64,000 nt of DNA from an uncultured Clostridium sp. (GCA_947647595.1 CANSKZ010000001.1:200912-264911); one strand, 5' to 3'; counted from the first letter of the stretch, positions 1 to 9,169 are shown. A program made the numbers and translations. The notes: generated by a model not told the origin, from the sequence alone.

Positions 1-537
1 GGCTTTTGAAATTCCAGTCAAAATATATTCGCTATCCATACGAAAACGTTGATTAGAAGTAAATGTATTAATTCTAACCTTTACATCATCTACCGTAAAT
101 AAGAAACTTACTCGACCACTCCCTTCCATAATGCCAATACCAGATTTTCCGTCATCTACCCATGTTTTTGTAATACGACTAGCTGGTAATACAAAATTTT
201 CAAATGGATTCCAGAAAAACAAAAGAGCAATTTTTCCATTTACAATATCTACAACAATCATACTTCCATTCCCATAGAAAGTGTGGTTACGTTCAAATCC
301 ACTTTCATTTAATTGTTGTTCTAATTTTTTTTGATTTTTCTTATAAATAGTTCTTCCACCAAAAGCCCACCAAATAAATGAAAGAATAGATGGTCCCATA
401 AATAAAACCACAGCCATATTTCCTTTTGGGAAAAATTTCATTCCAATCCCAAAACAAATTGCACAAATTAATATTGGTGCAAATATGTATGATAATAAAT
501 AAACAACATTCACTTTTTTAACTTTTATATTTTCCAT
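1..537 (-). CDS. membrane protein, 3' end outside window
   Basis: Partial gene of 179 codons that starts at 537 and runs off the left edge. The start follows an AAAGGAG ribosome site about 5 bases upstream. Two hydrophobic segments occupy about residues 8-27 and 36-52, followed by a basic stretch (RTIYKKNQKK) and a soluble part rich in beta-like residues. It lies 25 bp downstream of the 563-1228 membrane gene on the same strand, so the two are probably co-transcribed. I do not recognise the family; a membrane-anchored domain facing the cytoplasm is the simplest reading. Confidence 0.75.
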   Translation of the reverse strand, partial: MENIKVKKVNVVYLLSYIFAPILICAICFGIGMKFFPKGNMAVVLFMGPSILSFIWWAFGGRTIYKKNQKKLEQQLNESGFERNHTFYGNGSMIVVDIVNGKIALLFFWNPFENFVLPASRITKTWVDDGKSGIGIMEGSGRVSFLFTVDDVKVRINTFTSNQRFRMDSEYILTGISKA

Positions 538-562
538 TTTAAACTCCTTTTTATTTTATATT

Positions 563-1228
563 TTATTCCCATTCCGATTTTTGTTTTTTCTTAGGTGCCC
601 AGAAATATGGGAAAATTCCTAATTTTGCACCAAGTGCATGAAAGATTGGAAAGGCGATGAAAATCGTAATACACTGAACCATTGTAGTAGGTGCTTCCGT
701 GTAATCTTCTTCACTTAGTTTTCCACCATTTCCTACCATATCCACATAAAAATCTGTGCGACTTAATTTCTCGGAATGTTCGATTTGAGCAATAAAGGTC
801 TCATTACTCGTTAAATCTTCGTAAACAACTTTTCCAACCGGTAGAATAGAATTACTCGTATAAATGCTATCTCCGTCTTGTTTAACCGATTCAGTATTAA
901 TACGAGCAGCTACGATTTCGCCAGACGGCAGTGTTACAGCATACATATAAGAAGTATCATAAAATCCAGCACCGCGATTACGATATTCAATTCCTGGTGA
1001 AACAATGGTAAAAGTATCGTGTGATAATAAATCATCAACACTTTGTGCTTGGTAGATAGACTCATTTGCAATGCCACCAATATCGCCATCAGCTACGGTA
1101 TGTTCTTGCACGTAAGCTTCATATTTTTGTGGTAAAATGCGTTCTGCAATTTTCACAGGAATAAAGCTAACGAGAAAACTCAGCAGTAAACAGAGCCAAA
1201 TGTCAAATCGAAGATGATAATATCTCAT
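563..1228 (-). CDS. membrane-anchored protein of unknown function
   Basis: 221 residues. A signal-anchor-like segment (about residues 8-24) is followed by an extracytoplasmic region of about 155 residues. A second hydrophobic segment (about 182-205) and a short basic tail end the protein. The middle region has small polar turns and several VVxxx strands, as in beta-barrel or OB-like folds, but no family motif that I recognise. It is the upstream member of a two-gene minus-strand unit with the gene ending at the left edge. No enzymatic residues are evident. Confidence 0.75.
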   Translation of the reverse strand: MRYYHLRFDIWLCLLLSFLVSFIPVKIAERILPQKYEAYVQEHTVADGDIGGIANESIYQAQSVDDLLSHDTFTIVSPGIEYRNRGAGFYDTSYMYAVTLPSGEIVAARINTESVKQDGDSIYTSNSILPVGKVVYEDLTSNETFIAQIEHSEKLSRTDFYVDMVGNGGKLSEEDYTEAPTTMVQCITIFIAFPIFHALGAKLGIFPYFWAPKKKQKSEWE

Positions 1229-1395
1229 ACTTTTTTCCTCCTTTTAACAATATATAGCGTTATCATATCATAAAAAAGAAAAATTATCAAGCATTTAGAA
1301 TAGAATAAATTGCATAAGTTAAAAAAATTTTTCCATAACTTTACAGAATTTTTGTAAGATGATATAATCAATTTCAAGAAAGAAGATGAAAATAA

Positions 1396-2686
1396 ATGAC
1401 GAAAAAATATCTACCAAAAAATGTACTAGATGCAGCAATTGAAAGGCTAGAAATTATATTTAAAAATTTTGAACATATTTATTTTAGTTTTAGTGGCGGA
1501 AAGGATAGTTCCCTTATGGTACAACTAGCCAATCAAGTTGCGAAACAGATGAATAGAAAATTTGATGTATTATTTATTGATTTAGAAGCCCAATATCGTT
1601 ATACCATTAAACATGTAGAAGAAATTAAACAATTATCGCAAATCAGAGATTTTTATCATATTGCTCTGCCGATTGCACTTAGAAATGCCGTGTCAGTTTT
1701 ACAACCAAAATGGATTTGTTGGGAAAAAGAAAGTGAGCATTTATGGGTAAGAGAAATGCCAAAAGATTGTATTAATATCGATAATTGTCCATTTCCATGG
1801 TTTAAAAAAGGAGAAGAATTTGAAGAATTTATTGTTCAATTTGCCAATTGGTATCAAACAAAATATCAAGGAAAAGTAGCCTGTGGTGTTGGAATTCGAA
1901 CAGATGAAAGCTTGAATCGCTTTCGTACCATCGCTATGCAAGATAAAAAAGTTACGTTTGAAAATTATCATTGGACCACCAAATTAAAAGTGCATGAAAA
2001 GCACATTGATGTTTACAATTTTTATCCCATTTACGATTGGACAACAGAAGATATTTGGGGAGCAGTCAGCAAATTCAATTTTTCATTTAATTATATTTAT
2101 GAATTGATGTATAAAAATGGACTAAGCATTTACGAGCAAAGACTTTGCCAACCGTATGGAGATGACCAGAAAAAAGGTTTAAATCAGTTCAAAGCTTTAG
2201 AATATGATACGTGGGGGAAAGTTTTAAATCGTGTGAATCGGTGTCAATTTTGGCAATATTTATTGTAAAACAACAGCGCTTGGCAATATCAAATCTTGCA
2301 AACCAGATTTTATGTCTTGGCAGGAATATACGATATTTTTACTAGAAAGTATTGGCATTTATAATCGAGATTTAATGTTACATTATTACCGAAAAATAAA
2401 AAAATTTATGATTTGGCATCAAAATAAATTTGGAATCGAGTTAAAAGATATTCCCGATACCGCAGAATGCAAATTAGAAGGTCAGCGAAAAGTAATTTCT
2501 TGGCGAAGAATTGCAAGAGCGATTGAAAAAAACGATTTTTATTTACGAAGATTATCGTTTGCCCAAACCAAAAATGATGACAAGCAATTAATGGAATTAA
2601 TTCATAAATGGGACAATTTATTAAATCAAACAACTCTCACAGATGATAAAGCATTGCAAAAAATCATACAACAAAAATGGATATAA
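1396..2686 (+). CDS. IbrA-like PAPS-reductase family protein (DUF3440), needs +1 frameshift at CGG 2239
   Basis: N-terminal adenine-nucleotide alpha-hydrolase domain with the P-loop SGGKDS at about residues 34-39, as in PAPS reductases. The C-terminal part (FLLESIG..HYYRKIKKFMIWH) is typical of the DUF3440/IbrA family. The frame from 1396 stops at 2268. Skipping C2239 of an in-frame CGG (AAT-C-GGT) gives RVN-GVNFGNIY and continues in frame to the stop at 2684, for 429 residues, the usual family length. The downstream ParB-like IbrB gene supports the assignment: IbrA and IbrB are known as paired regulators. Its exact job here is unknown. The intact frame is direct sequence evidence; decoding by frameshift is inference. 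Confidence 0.8.
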
Positions 2687-2697
2687 AAGGAGAAAAA

Positions 2698-3063
2698 ATG
2701 GTAGTTAAAATCACAAATCAAAATGAAAATTTTTATCAATACATGGGAAAATTTTTCGGTTCTAGATTGGTAGAAAGGCAAACCAACGACCGAATTTATG
2801 ATGATGATAATAAACAATGGTATCTTTATTTAGAACAAGATAAAGTCAAAGCATTTGTATCAATCAGTAAAAATGTCATCAAAAATGTATATACTACTAA
2901 AGACGAATATTTAGTAGAAATATTAAAAAATATCACCAAAGAAATGCTAATCACAGACAGCATTGTAACCAATGTATATTGTGAAGTTTATGAAACCTGT
3001 GGATTTGAAATTAAAAATCAAGCGTATAAAAATTTTGTAACAATTAGTAGGGAGAAAAATTAA
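2698..3063 (+). CDS. small GNAT-like protein between ibrA-like and ibrB-like genes
   Basis: 121 residues. I chose the ATG at 2698 because AAAGGAG lies 7 bases upstream; a longer frame from 2677 would overlap the preceding gene. The pattern of a central strand-rich WYLYLEQDKVKAFVSI, a helix with LVEILKNI, and a final VNVYCEVYETCGFE resembles the second half of GNAT acetyltransferases. The acetyl-CoA loop is not obvious, so activity is uncertain. The stop is 1 bp before the ibrB-like start, indicating a tight operon. Confidence 0.6.
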   Translation: MVVKITNQNENFYQYMGKFFGSRLVERQTNDRIYDDDNKQWYLYLEQDKVKAFVSISKNVIKNVYTTKDEYLVEILKNITKEMLITDSIVTNVYCEVYETCGFEIKNQAYKNFVTISREKN

Positions 3064-3064
3064 A

Positions 3065-3589
3065 ATGAAAGAAATAGAATTTCCAGTATTAAATGTAAAA
3101 ATGGTCGATATTGACAAAGTAATTGCCAACGACTATAATCCCAATAAAGTAGCACCACCAGAAATGCAATTATTAAAACATTCTATTGAAGAAGATGGTT
3201 ATACCCAACCAATTGTAACGTATTATGATAAAGAAAGGGATATTTATATTGTAGTAGACGGATTTCACCGCTATCGTTGTGCCAAAGAATTTTTTCATTT
3301 AAAACAAATTCCGATTGTTACGATTGACAAAGACTTGGAAAATCGTATGGCAAGCACCATTCGTCATAATCGAGCCAGAGGAACGCATCAAATCATTGAT
3401 ATGTCGCATATTGTTTTAACACTAACCCAAAATGGTTGGACCGAAATGGAAATTTCGAAACATCTAGGCATGGAATTAGATGAAATTATTCGTTTAAAAC
3501 AAATTACAGGCTTAAAAGACATGTTTGCTAATCACGAGTTTAGTAAATCTTGGGAAGAAATGGAAGAGAAAAATGTAAAAAGAAAATAG
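3065..3589 (+). CDS. IbrB-like protein with ParB N-terminal nuclease-fold domain
   Basis: 174 residues. ParB/sulfiredoxin-like domain in the first about 100 residues: NDYNPNKVAPPEM, then EEDGYTQPIV, DGFHRYRCAKE and the RHNRARGTH box. A helix-turn-helix-like region follows (WTEMEISKHLGMELDEIIRLKQ). In enterobacteria IbrB acts with IbrA in gene activation; here only the partnership is inferred, from order and family. The stop codon lies inside a 21-bp perfect hairpin that serves as terminator. Confidence 0.85.
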   Translation: MKEIEFPVLNVKMVDIDKVIANDYNPNKVAPPEMQLLKHSIEEDGYTQPIVTYYDKERDIYIVVDGFHRYRCAKEFFHLKQIPIVTIDKDLENRMASTIRHNRARGTHQIIDMSHIVLTLTQNGWTEMEISKHLGMELDEIIRLKQITGLKDMFANHEFSKSWEEMEEKNVKRK

Positions 3590-3615
3590 CTTTTAGCTAT
3601 TTTCTTTTTACATTT
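3571..3615. terminator. bidirectional terminator, 21-bp perfect inverted repeat
   Basis: Arms 3571-3591 and 3595-3615 are perfectly complementary with a 3-base loop (TTT). Each arm contains the stop codon of one of the two convergent genes (TAG 3587-3589; TTA 3608-3610). A- and T-rich arm ends supply U-tracts in both directions. Confidence 0.9.
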
Positions 3616-4408
3616 CAAATTGTGCACCAGCAAATAAAGTATTAATGTTAGTAACACCTTTTAACTGTTTTTCAAAATATGCAATGACTTCATCTGAAGT
3701 ACAATGTCCCATATAAGCATTTTGCACTTGACTTTCCTTAAAATATTGTACAATTTTTTGAGTATAGGCATCGATTTTCTTTAAATGAAATCCACCAATT
3801 ACTGCTAAAATTTTGTTTTCACCAGTTATTTTTTTTGCTTGCTCAATAATATTATGAATTCCAGAATGAGAACAAGAACCAAACACGATAATTCCATTTT
3901 CTGTTTGAATGACAATTCCAGAATCATCTTGCAAATAATCTGTCTTTTCATCTTCTAAAATGGTTGGTAAATTCTGAATAGGCACTTCAAATTTTCGCTC
4001 AATTTCTCCCAAAAACCAAACGTTTTCAAAAATTTTATAAGGATTTTTTGTTTCAATTAATTCAAATTTTTTGCCTAATTCCTCTTTGGTTTCATTAATG
4101 CCAGCATATTCCATATGTCTTAGTAAACTATATCTTTTGGTAAAACATTGTGGATGTAAAATTAGAGTTTTTTTCGTATCCATATATTTTAACCCATTTC
4201 CATGATCCCAATGACCATGACTCAAAACGATTTTATCTACTTGTTCTAAGTCAATATTTAGTGTTTTAGCATTTTTCAAAAAAGCATCTGTAATGCCACT
4301 ATCCAGTAGTAGTTTTTGGTGATTGACTTCAATATAAATAGACAAACCATTTTCACTTATCAAGTTTGAATCACAGTTTCTATCTTCTGTTAAAACGGTA
4401 AATTTCAT
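3608..4408 (-). CDS. MBL-fold metallo-hydrolase (COG1237-like)
   Basis: 266 residues of the metallo-beta-lactamase fold. The metal motif is LSHGHWDHGNG at about residue 64, followed later by GSCSHSGIHN and IGGFHL. This arrangement is that of the COG1237 branch, which includes dihydropterin-aminobenzene phosphate synthase-like enzymes of archaeal and anaerobic bacterial genomes. The substrate cannot be told from sequence. The gene is single and convergent with the ibrB-like gene. Confidence 0.8.
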   Translation of the reverse strand: MKFTVLTEDRNCDSNLISENGLSIYIEVNHQKLLLDSGITDAFLKNAKTLNIDLEQVDKIVLSHGHWDHGNGLKYMDTKKTLILHPQCFTKRYSLLRHMEYAGINETKEELGKKFELIETKNPYKIFENVWFLGEIERKFEVPIQNLPTILEDEKTDYLQDDSGIVIQTENGIIVFGSCSHSGIHNIIEQAKKITGENKILAVIGGFHLKKIDAYTQKIVQYFKESQVQNAYMGHCTSDEVIAYFEKQLKGVTNINTLFAGAQFEM

Positions 4409-4713
4409 ATATTTTATCCTCCTACTTTGATAATATCATGAGACATTTAAAAAAGCAATAAGAGGCAAAATAAAAATAGGAATAATTTGCAATTATCTGC
4501 AAAAACATATATAAATTCATATAAAAATTAAATAAACTCGGAAAATGTAACAAAAATGTAATATAAAAAATTTAAAAAATCGCCACGACCTAGAGAATGA
4601 ATCATTCTAGAGTTTCAAAACAAGTTTTCGTAAAATGAAACCACAAAAATAGATTTTTGATAAGCTGTCAAAATACTGTAATTCAAGGCTTGGAATACAT
4701 AAAAGGTAATCAT

Positions 4714-4741
4714 TTGACATTACTTTTTTTAATGGTAAAAT
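4714..4741 (+). promoter_or_regulatory. promoter of nrdD
   Basis: TTGACA at 4714-4719, a 16-base spacer ending in an extended TGn, and TAAAAT at 4736-4741. The start would be near 4748, about 40 bases before the nrdD start. The rest of 4409-4713 contains AT-rich sequence and weak hairpins but no riboswitch or NrdR box that I can recognise. Confidence 0.65.
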
Positions 4742-4788
4742 GGATTTATAACAAACAAGAAAAGTTTAATTTAAGGGGGATACGTTTG

Positions 4789-6930
4789 ATGAAAGTGATA
4801 AAAAGAGACGGACGAAAAGTAGAATATGATAGTGATAAAATTGTCATAGCCATTAGTCAAGCCAATAAAGAAGTTGGTGGAAAAGATAAAATTTCTAGAG
4901 AATCAATTGAATTTATTACCAAATATATTGAAAGCTTGGATAAGGCAACTATGTCAGTGGAAGACATTCAAGATATTATTGAACGTAAATTAATGGAATT
5001 TGGAAAATTTACATTAGCAAAAAAATATATCTTATACAGAGATAGACACGACCTAATTCGTAAAGCCAATTCAACAGATGAAAGTATTTTGTCCTTAGTA
5101 AGAAATGCCAATAAAGAAACGATGGAAGAAAACAGCAATAAAAATGCAACTTTAGTTTCTACCCAAAGAGACTTAATTGCTGGTGAATGCTCCAAAGATT
5201 TAGCAGACAGAGTCATGCTTCCAGAAAGAATTGTTAAAGCACACAATGATGGAATCTTACATTTCCACGACAAAGATTATTTTGTGCAACCAATGCATAA
5301 TTGTATGTTAGTCAATATTGGCGATATGTTGGATAACGGAACTGTCATGAATGGAAAAATGATTGAAAGTCCAAAAAGTTTTCAAGTAGCTTGTACCGTT
5401 ATGACACAAATTATTGCCGCAGTTGCCAGTAGTCAATATGGTGGACAATCTGTAGATATTCGTCATTTAGGAAAATATTTAAGAAAAACATATAATAAAG
5501 CCTACAAAAAAAGTTTTCTAAGATATGTAGAAAAAGGATTTGCGAAAGAAGAAGCAGACGAAAGAGCCAAAGAAGATGCTATCATAAAGCGAGAAGAAGA
5601 ACTAGCGTCTGGTGTTCAAACCATTCAATATCAAATCAACACTTTAATGACAACCAATGGACAAAGTCCTTTTGTAACCATTTTTATGTTCTTAGACGAA
5701 AAAGATGAATATATTGAAGAAAATGCTATGATTATCGAAGAAATCTTAAAACAGAGATTACAAGGAATCAAAAACGAAAAAGGTGTTTATGTCACACCAG
5801 CTTTTCCAAAATTAATCTATGTGTTAGACGAAAATAATTGTCTACAAGGTGGAAAATATGATTACTTAACCAAATTAGCAGTAGAATGCTCTTCGAAAAG
5901 ATTGTATCCAGATTACATTTCAGCCAAAATTATGCGCCAAAATTATGAAGGAAATGTTTTCAGTCCAATGGGATGCCGTTCTTTCTTATCACCTTGGAAA
6001 AATGAAAAAGGAGAATATATTTTTGAATCTCGTTTCAATCAAGGGGTTGTTAGCATTAATTTGCCACAAGTTGGAATCATCGCCAATGGTGACGAAAAGA
6101 AATTCTGGAAATTATTAGACCAACGATTAGAATTATGCTTTGATGCTTTAATGTGCAGACACAATGCCCTACTTGGCACCATGTCAGATGCCTCACCAAT
6201 CCACTGGCAATATGGCGGAATCGCAAGACTTGCCAAAGGAGAAACCATTGACAAATTATTAAATAGTTGTTTCTCAACCATTTCTTTAGGATATATTGGC
6301 TTATACGAAGTAACCAAATTAATGAAAGGTGTCAGCCATACAGATTCAGTAGGGGAAGAGTTTTCTGTTCGATTAATGCAACATTTAAGAGAAACCACCG
6401 ATCGTTGGAAAAAGGAAACTGGTTTAGGGTTTGCCTTATATGGTACACCAGCAGAAAGCTTATGTTATCGATTTGCACGAATCGACAAAGAACGTTTTGG
6501 CGACATAGAAGATATTACAGATAAGGGATATTACACAAATTCATATCATGTAGACGTAAGAGAAAAAATCAATGCCTTTGATAAATTGAAATTTGAAAGC
6601 AAATATCAACCAATTTCATCTGGTGGTTCGATTTCTTATGTTGAAATACCAAACATGAAAAATAATTTAAAAGCCATGGAAGAAGTCGTGAAATTCATTT
6701 ATGATAATATCCAATATGCCGAATTCAACACAAAATCAGATTATTGCCATTGCTGCGGATTTGACGGAGAAATCACCATCAATGAGCAATATGAATGGGA
6801 ATGCCCACAATGTGGTAACAAAGATCACAGCAAAATGAATGTAACCCGTAGAACTTGTGGTTACTTAGGAGAAAACTTCTGGAACGTCGGCAAAACCAAA
6901 GAAATAAAAAGTAGAGTACTACACTTATAA
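4789..6930 (+). CDS. nrdD: anaerobic ribonucleoside-triphosphate reductase, class III
   Basis: 713 residues from the ATG at 4789 (ribosome site AAGGGGGA). A longer in-frame start at 4657 precedes the promoter and is unlikely. N-terminal ATP-cone (MKVIKRDGRKVEYD). C-terminal zinc site CHCC...CPQC and glycyl-radical motif RRTCGY, radical Gly at about residue 691. It makes dNTPs from NTPs without oxygen, after activation by NrdG, encoded just downstream. The gene implies an anaerobic lifestyle. No in-frame CGG was found in its 713 codons. Confidence 0.97.
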   Translation: MKVIKRDGRKVEYDSDKIVIAISQANKEVGGKDKISRESIEFITKYIESLDKATMSVEDIQDIIERKLMEFGKFTLAKKYILYRDRHDLIRKANSTDESILSLVRNANKETMEENSNKNATLVSTQRDLIAGECSKDLADRVMLPERIVKAHNDGILHFHDKDYFVQPMHNCMLVNIGDMLDNGTVMNGKMIESPKSFQVACTVMTQIIAAVASSQYGGQSVDIRHLGKYLRKTYNKAYKKSFLRYVEKGFAKEEADERAKEDAIIKREEELASGVQTIQYQINTLMTTNGQSPFVTIFMFLDEKDEYIEENAMIIEEILKQRLQGIKNEKGVYVTPAFPKLIYVLDENNCLQGGKYDYLTKLAVECSSKRLYPDYISAKIMRQNYEGNVFSPMGCRSFLSPWKNEKGEYIFESRFNQGVVSINLPQVGIIANGDEKKFWKLLDQRLELCFDALMCRHNALLGTMSDASPIHWQYGGIARLAKGETIDKLLNSCFSTISLGYIGLYEVTKLMKGVSHTDSVGEEFSVRLMQHLRETTDRWKKETGLGFALYGTPAESLCYRFARIDKERFGDIEDITDKGYYTNSYHVDVREKINAFDKLKFESKYQPISSGGSISYVEIPNMKNNLKAMEEVVKFIYDNIQYAEFNTKSDYCHCCGFDGEITINEQYEWECPQCGNKDHSKMNVTRRTCGYLGENFWNVGKTKEIKSRVLHL

Positions 6931-6966
6931 TCCGCATTTTCGGAAGCAACAAAATATGTGCTAGCC

Positions 6967-7070
6967 AAACGTTCGTGAAAATTTTTACAAAGTAAAAATT
7001 TACTCGCTATCATTAAAAATAAAAACACGACAAACATTCGTGAAGATTTTACAAAGTAAAAATTTTCTCG
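6967..7070 (+). repeat. two imperfect 39-40 bp direct repeats between nrdD and nrdG
   Basis: Copies at 6967-7006 and 7032-7070 share AAAC(G/A)TTCGTGAA, an inner hairpin (ATTTT-TACAAAGTA-AAAAT) and a CTCG end. They sit in the 200-bp nrdD-nrdG gap. They could be processing or protein-binding sites, or a small duplicated intergenic element. Confidence 0.7.
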
Positions 7071-7091
7071 ACATAATCAAAAAATACAAAA

Positions 7092-7110
7092 GAGCGACAA
7101 CTTGTCGCTC
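7092..7110. terminator. GC-rich hairpin upstream of nrdG
   Basis: GAGCGAC, 5-base loop, GTCGCTC. The T-rich flank lies on the left, so it reads as a terminator on the minus strand and as a plain stem-loop on the plus strand. No minus-strand gene needs it, so its role is unclear. Confidence 0.4.
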
Positions 7111-7146
7111 AATTATCGTAAAACATAAAAATTGGGGGAAAATAAA

Positions 7147-7878
7147 ATGAACTATGCAGATATCAAATTTCCAGACATCCAAGATGGAGAAGGAATCCGA
7201 GTGGCACTGTATGTTAGTGGTTGCCATTTTCACTGCAAAGAATGTCATAACAAAGAAGCATGGGATTTTAATTTTGGAAAAAAATTTACCAATGAAACCA
7301 TAGAAGAAATTTTAAATTTACTAAAAAAACCATATGTTCAAGGCTTATCTTTATTAGGAGGAGAACCTTTAGAGCCAGCCAATCAAGAAGGGCTTTTGCC
7401 ATTATTAAAAAGAATGAAAGAAGAATTGCCACAAAAGGATGTCTGGTGCTGGACAGGTTATAATTTTGATACCGACATTTTATCCAAAATGTTTGTTCAA
7501 AATCCAACCACCAAAGAATTATTAAGCAAAATTGATATTATAGTCGACGGTCAATTTGAAATTGAAAACAAATTAACCGATTTAGCCTTCCGAGGTTCCA
7601 CAAATCAACGAAAAATAGATGTCAAAAAAAGTCTTGAAAAAGGCAAAATGGTTCGATTAAAGTTTGGAGATGAAGACAAATATCAATCCAATAAGCCAAA
7701 AATTATGTATTTCGAAGAATTCAAAAAATCAAATAAAAACTTGACAAACCAAAATGAAAATAATACAATATCAGTGAATTTTAATTCTATGAATCAATAT
7801 CATGAAGACTTGGTTGAGCCAGAACAAATAATAGAAAAAGAAGTACAAGAAACCATAGCTGCAAAAAATATAGATTAA
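7147..7878 (+). CDS. nrdG: anaerobic ribonucleotide reductase activating protein with C-terminal extension
   Basis: 243 residues from the ATG at 7147 (GGGGGAA ribosome site). The radical-SAM cluster motif is CHFHCKEC near residue 21 (CxxxCxxC), followed by GGEPLEP. NrdG makes the glycyl radical on NrdD. The family is usually about 155-175 residues. Here the core ends around RGSTNQRKIDVKKS, and about 60 extra residues follow, rich in Asn and Glu and ending in acidic segments, with no domain I recognise. Confidence 0.93.
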   Translation: MNYADIKFPDIQDGEGIRVALYVSGCHFHCKECHNKEAWDFNFGKKFTNETIEEILNLLKKPYVQGLSLLGGEPLEPANQEGLLPLLKRMKEELPQKDVWCWTGYNFDTDILSKMFVQNPTTKELLSKIDIIVDGQFEIENKLTDLAFRGSTNQRKIDVKKSLEKGKMVRLKFGDEDKYQSNKPKIMYFEEFKKSNKNLTNQNENNTISVNFNSMNQYHEDLVEPEQIIEKEVQETIAAKNID

Positions 7879-7903
7879 AATAAAAGATAATGAGGAGGAA
7901 CTT

Positions 7904-8848
7904 ATGGACGATATTAAAATTTTTGCTTGTAGCAAATCAGCAGAAAAGTTCACAAATGAAATATGTAATTGTTTAAAAATTGAACCAGGAAAGATACATC
8001 GCCAAAAATTCAAAAATGATAACAATTTCGTACAGATACTAGAAACCGTTCGAGAAAAAGATGTTTATCTAATTCAAACAACAGAGCCACCTGTCAACGA
8101 AAGAATTATGGAATTATTAATTGCAGTCGATGCTGCAAAAAGGGCAACAGCCAGAAGAATCACGGTTGTTTTACCTTATTTTATTTACTCAAGATCGGAC
8201 AAGAAAGACCAACCACGTATTCCAGTAACAGCAAAATTATTTGCGCAATTAATCGAAGCAGCTGGAGCAGATCGTGTGGTTACTTGTGATTTACACAATC
8301 CAGCTATCCAAGCCTATTTCAACATCAATTGTGATGTTTTAACAGGAAGATACATATTAGAAAAATATTTTGATTTAAAACAAATCGAAAACATGGTAAT
8401 TGTAGCAACCGATGCAGGAAGTTCTAAAAAAGCTTATAAATATGCAGAACATTTCAATTGTCCAATTTGTTTAGTCGATAAAAGAAGAAATGGAAATGAT
8501 GACCAAGCGATGGCAACAAGCGTTATTGGAGATATCGAAGGAAAAAATGCATTAGTATTTGACGATGAAGTAGACACCGCAGGTTCGATTATGGAAACAG
8601 TAGAAGTCATCAAGAAATTTGGTGCTAAAGATGTTTACGTTGGATGTACCCATGGAGTTCTTTCAGGACCAGCGATTGAACGTATTAAAAATTCCGAAAT
8701 CAAAGAATTAGTTATGACCAATACAATTCCATTACCAGAAGAAAAACAGCTAGATAAAATTGTTGTTGTATCAGTTTCAGAACTATTTGCGGAGACAATT
8801 AAGAGAATTAATGAAGCAAGTTCAATAGGAGAATTATTTGAAGATTAA
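7904..8848 (+). CDS. prs: ribose-phosphate pyrophosphokinase
   Basis: 314 residues, standard length. Makes PRPP from ribose 5-phosphate and ATP for purine, pyrimidine, His and Trp synthesis. Visible features are YSRSDKKDQPR (ATP loop region), CDLHNPAIQAYF, and the PRPP-binding loop NALVFDDEVDTAGS, where other enzymes have VDDMIDTAGT. It starts after GAGGAGG, 25 bp downstream of nrdG, so it may share the nucleotide operon. Confidence 0.95.
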   Translation: MDDIKIFACSKSAEKFTNEICNCLKIEPGKIHRQKFKNDNNFVQILETVREKDVYLIQTTEPPVNERIMELLIAVDAAKRATARRITVVLPYFIYSRSDKKDQPRIPVTAKLFAQLIEAAGADRVVTCDLHNPAIQAYFNINCDVLTGRYILEKYFDLKQIENMVIVATDAGSSKKAYKYAEHFNCPICLVDKRRNGNDDQAMATSVIGDIEGKNALVFDDEVDTAGSIMETVEVIKKFGAKDVYVGCTHGVLSGPAIERIKNSEIKELVMTNTIPLPEEKQLDKIVVVSVSELFAETIKRINEASSIGELFED

Positions 8849-8855
8849 TTAACTA

Positions 8856-8884
8856 TTGACAAGTTGGTAATTGTATTGTATAAT
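8856..8884 (+). promoter_or_regulatory. consensus sigma-A promoter of rpsU
   Basis: TTGACA at 8856-8861 and TATAAT at 8879-8884 with a 17-base spacer, a perfect match. It starts right after prs, so rpsU is transcribed on its own. Confidence 0.9.
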
Positions 8885-8889
8885 AAAAA

Positions 8890-8946
8890 AAGCTAAGCGA
8901 GGCATCAAAAGGGTTAATACATATCCCACTAAGTGTTTTTTAGCTT
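8890..8946 (+). promoter_or_regulatory. structured 5' leader of rpsU
   Basis: An outer stem, AAGCTAA (8890-8896) with TTAGCTT (8940-8946), encloses an inner GGG/CCC hairpin (8911-8927). It lies immediately after the promoter and before the strong GGAGGGGG ribosome site. A ribosomal-protein autoregulatory leader is plausible but inferred. Confidence 0.5.
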
Positions 8947-8967
8947 CGGAAGGAGGGGGAAAAAGGA

Positions 8968-9135
8968 ATGTCAGAGATTAAAGTAAATGGTAACTTAGAA
9001 GAAGCACTAAAAAGATTTAAAAGACAATGCGCTAGAAATGGCGTACTTCAAGAAGTTAGAAAAAGAGAACATTATGAAAAACCAAGCGTAAAGAGAAAGA
9101 AAAAATCAGAGGCTGCAAGAAAAAGAAAATTTTAA
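8968..9135 (+). CDS. rpsU: 30S ribosomal protein S21
   Basis: 55 residues: starts [20 protein letters not shown], continues [16 protein letters not shown], with a basic KRKF end. Typical S21, a small-subunit protein near the 3' end of 16S rRNA that helps mRNA base-pairing at initiation. Own promoter, leader and terminator. Confidence 0.97.
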   Translation: MSEIKVNGNLEEALKRFKRQCARNGVLQEVRKREHYEKPSVKRKKKSEAARKRKF

Positions 9136-9139
9136 GATA

Positions 9140-9169
9140 AAAAAAGATAGCGAACAAGCTATCTTTTTT
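9140..9169 (+). terminator. rho-independent terminator of rpsU
   Basis: AAAAAAGATAGC, loop GAACAA, GCTATCTTTTTT. Confidence 0.92.

Noticed and set aside
4409..4713. Riboswitch upstream of nrdD
   Set aside because: Short hairpins only; no cobalamin or other riboswitch core recognised.
4657..4788. N-terminal extension of NrdD
   Set aside because: It crosses the promoter and has no ribosome site; ATG 4789 gives the family start.
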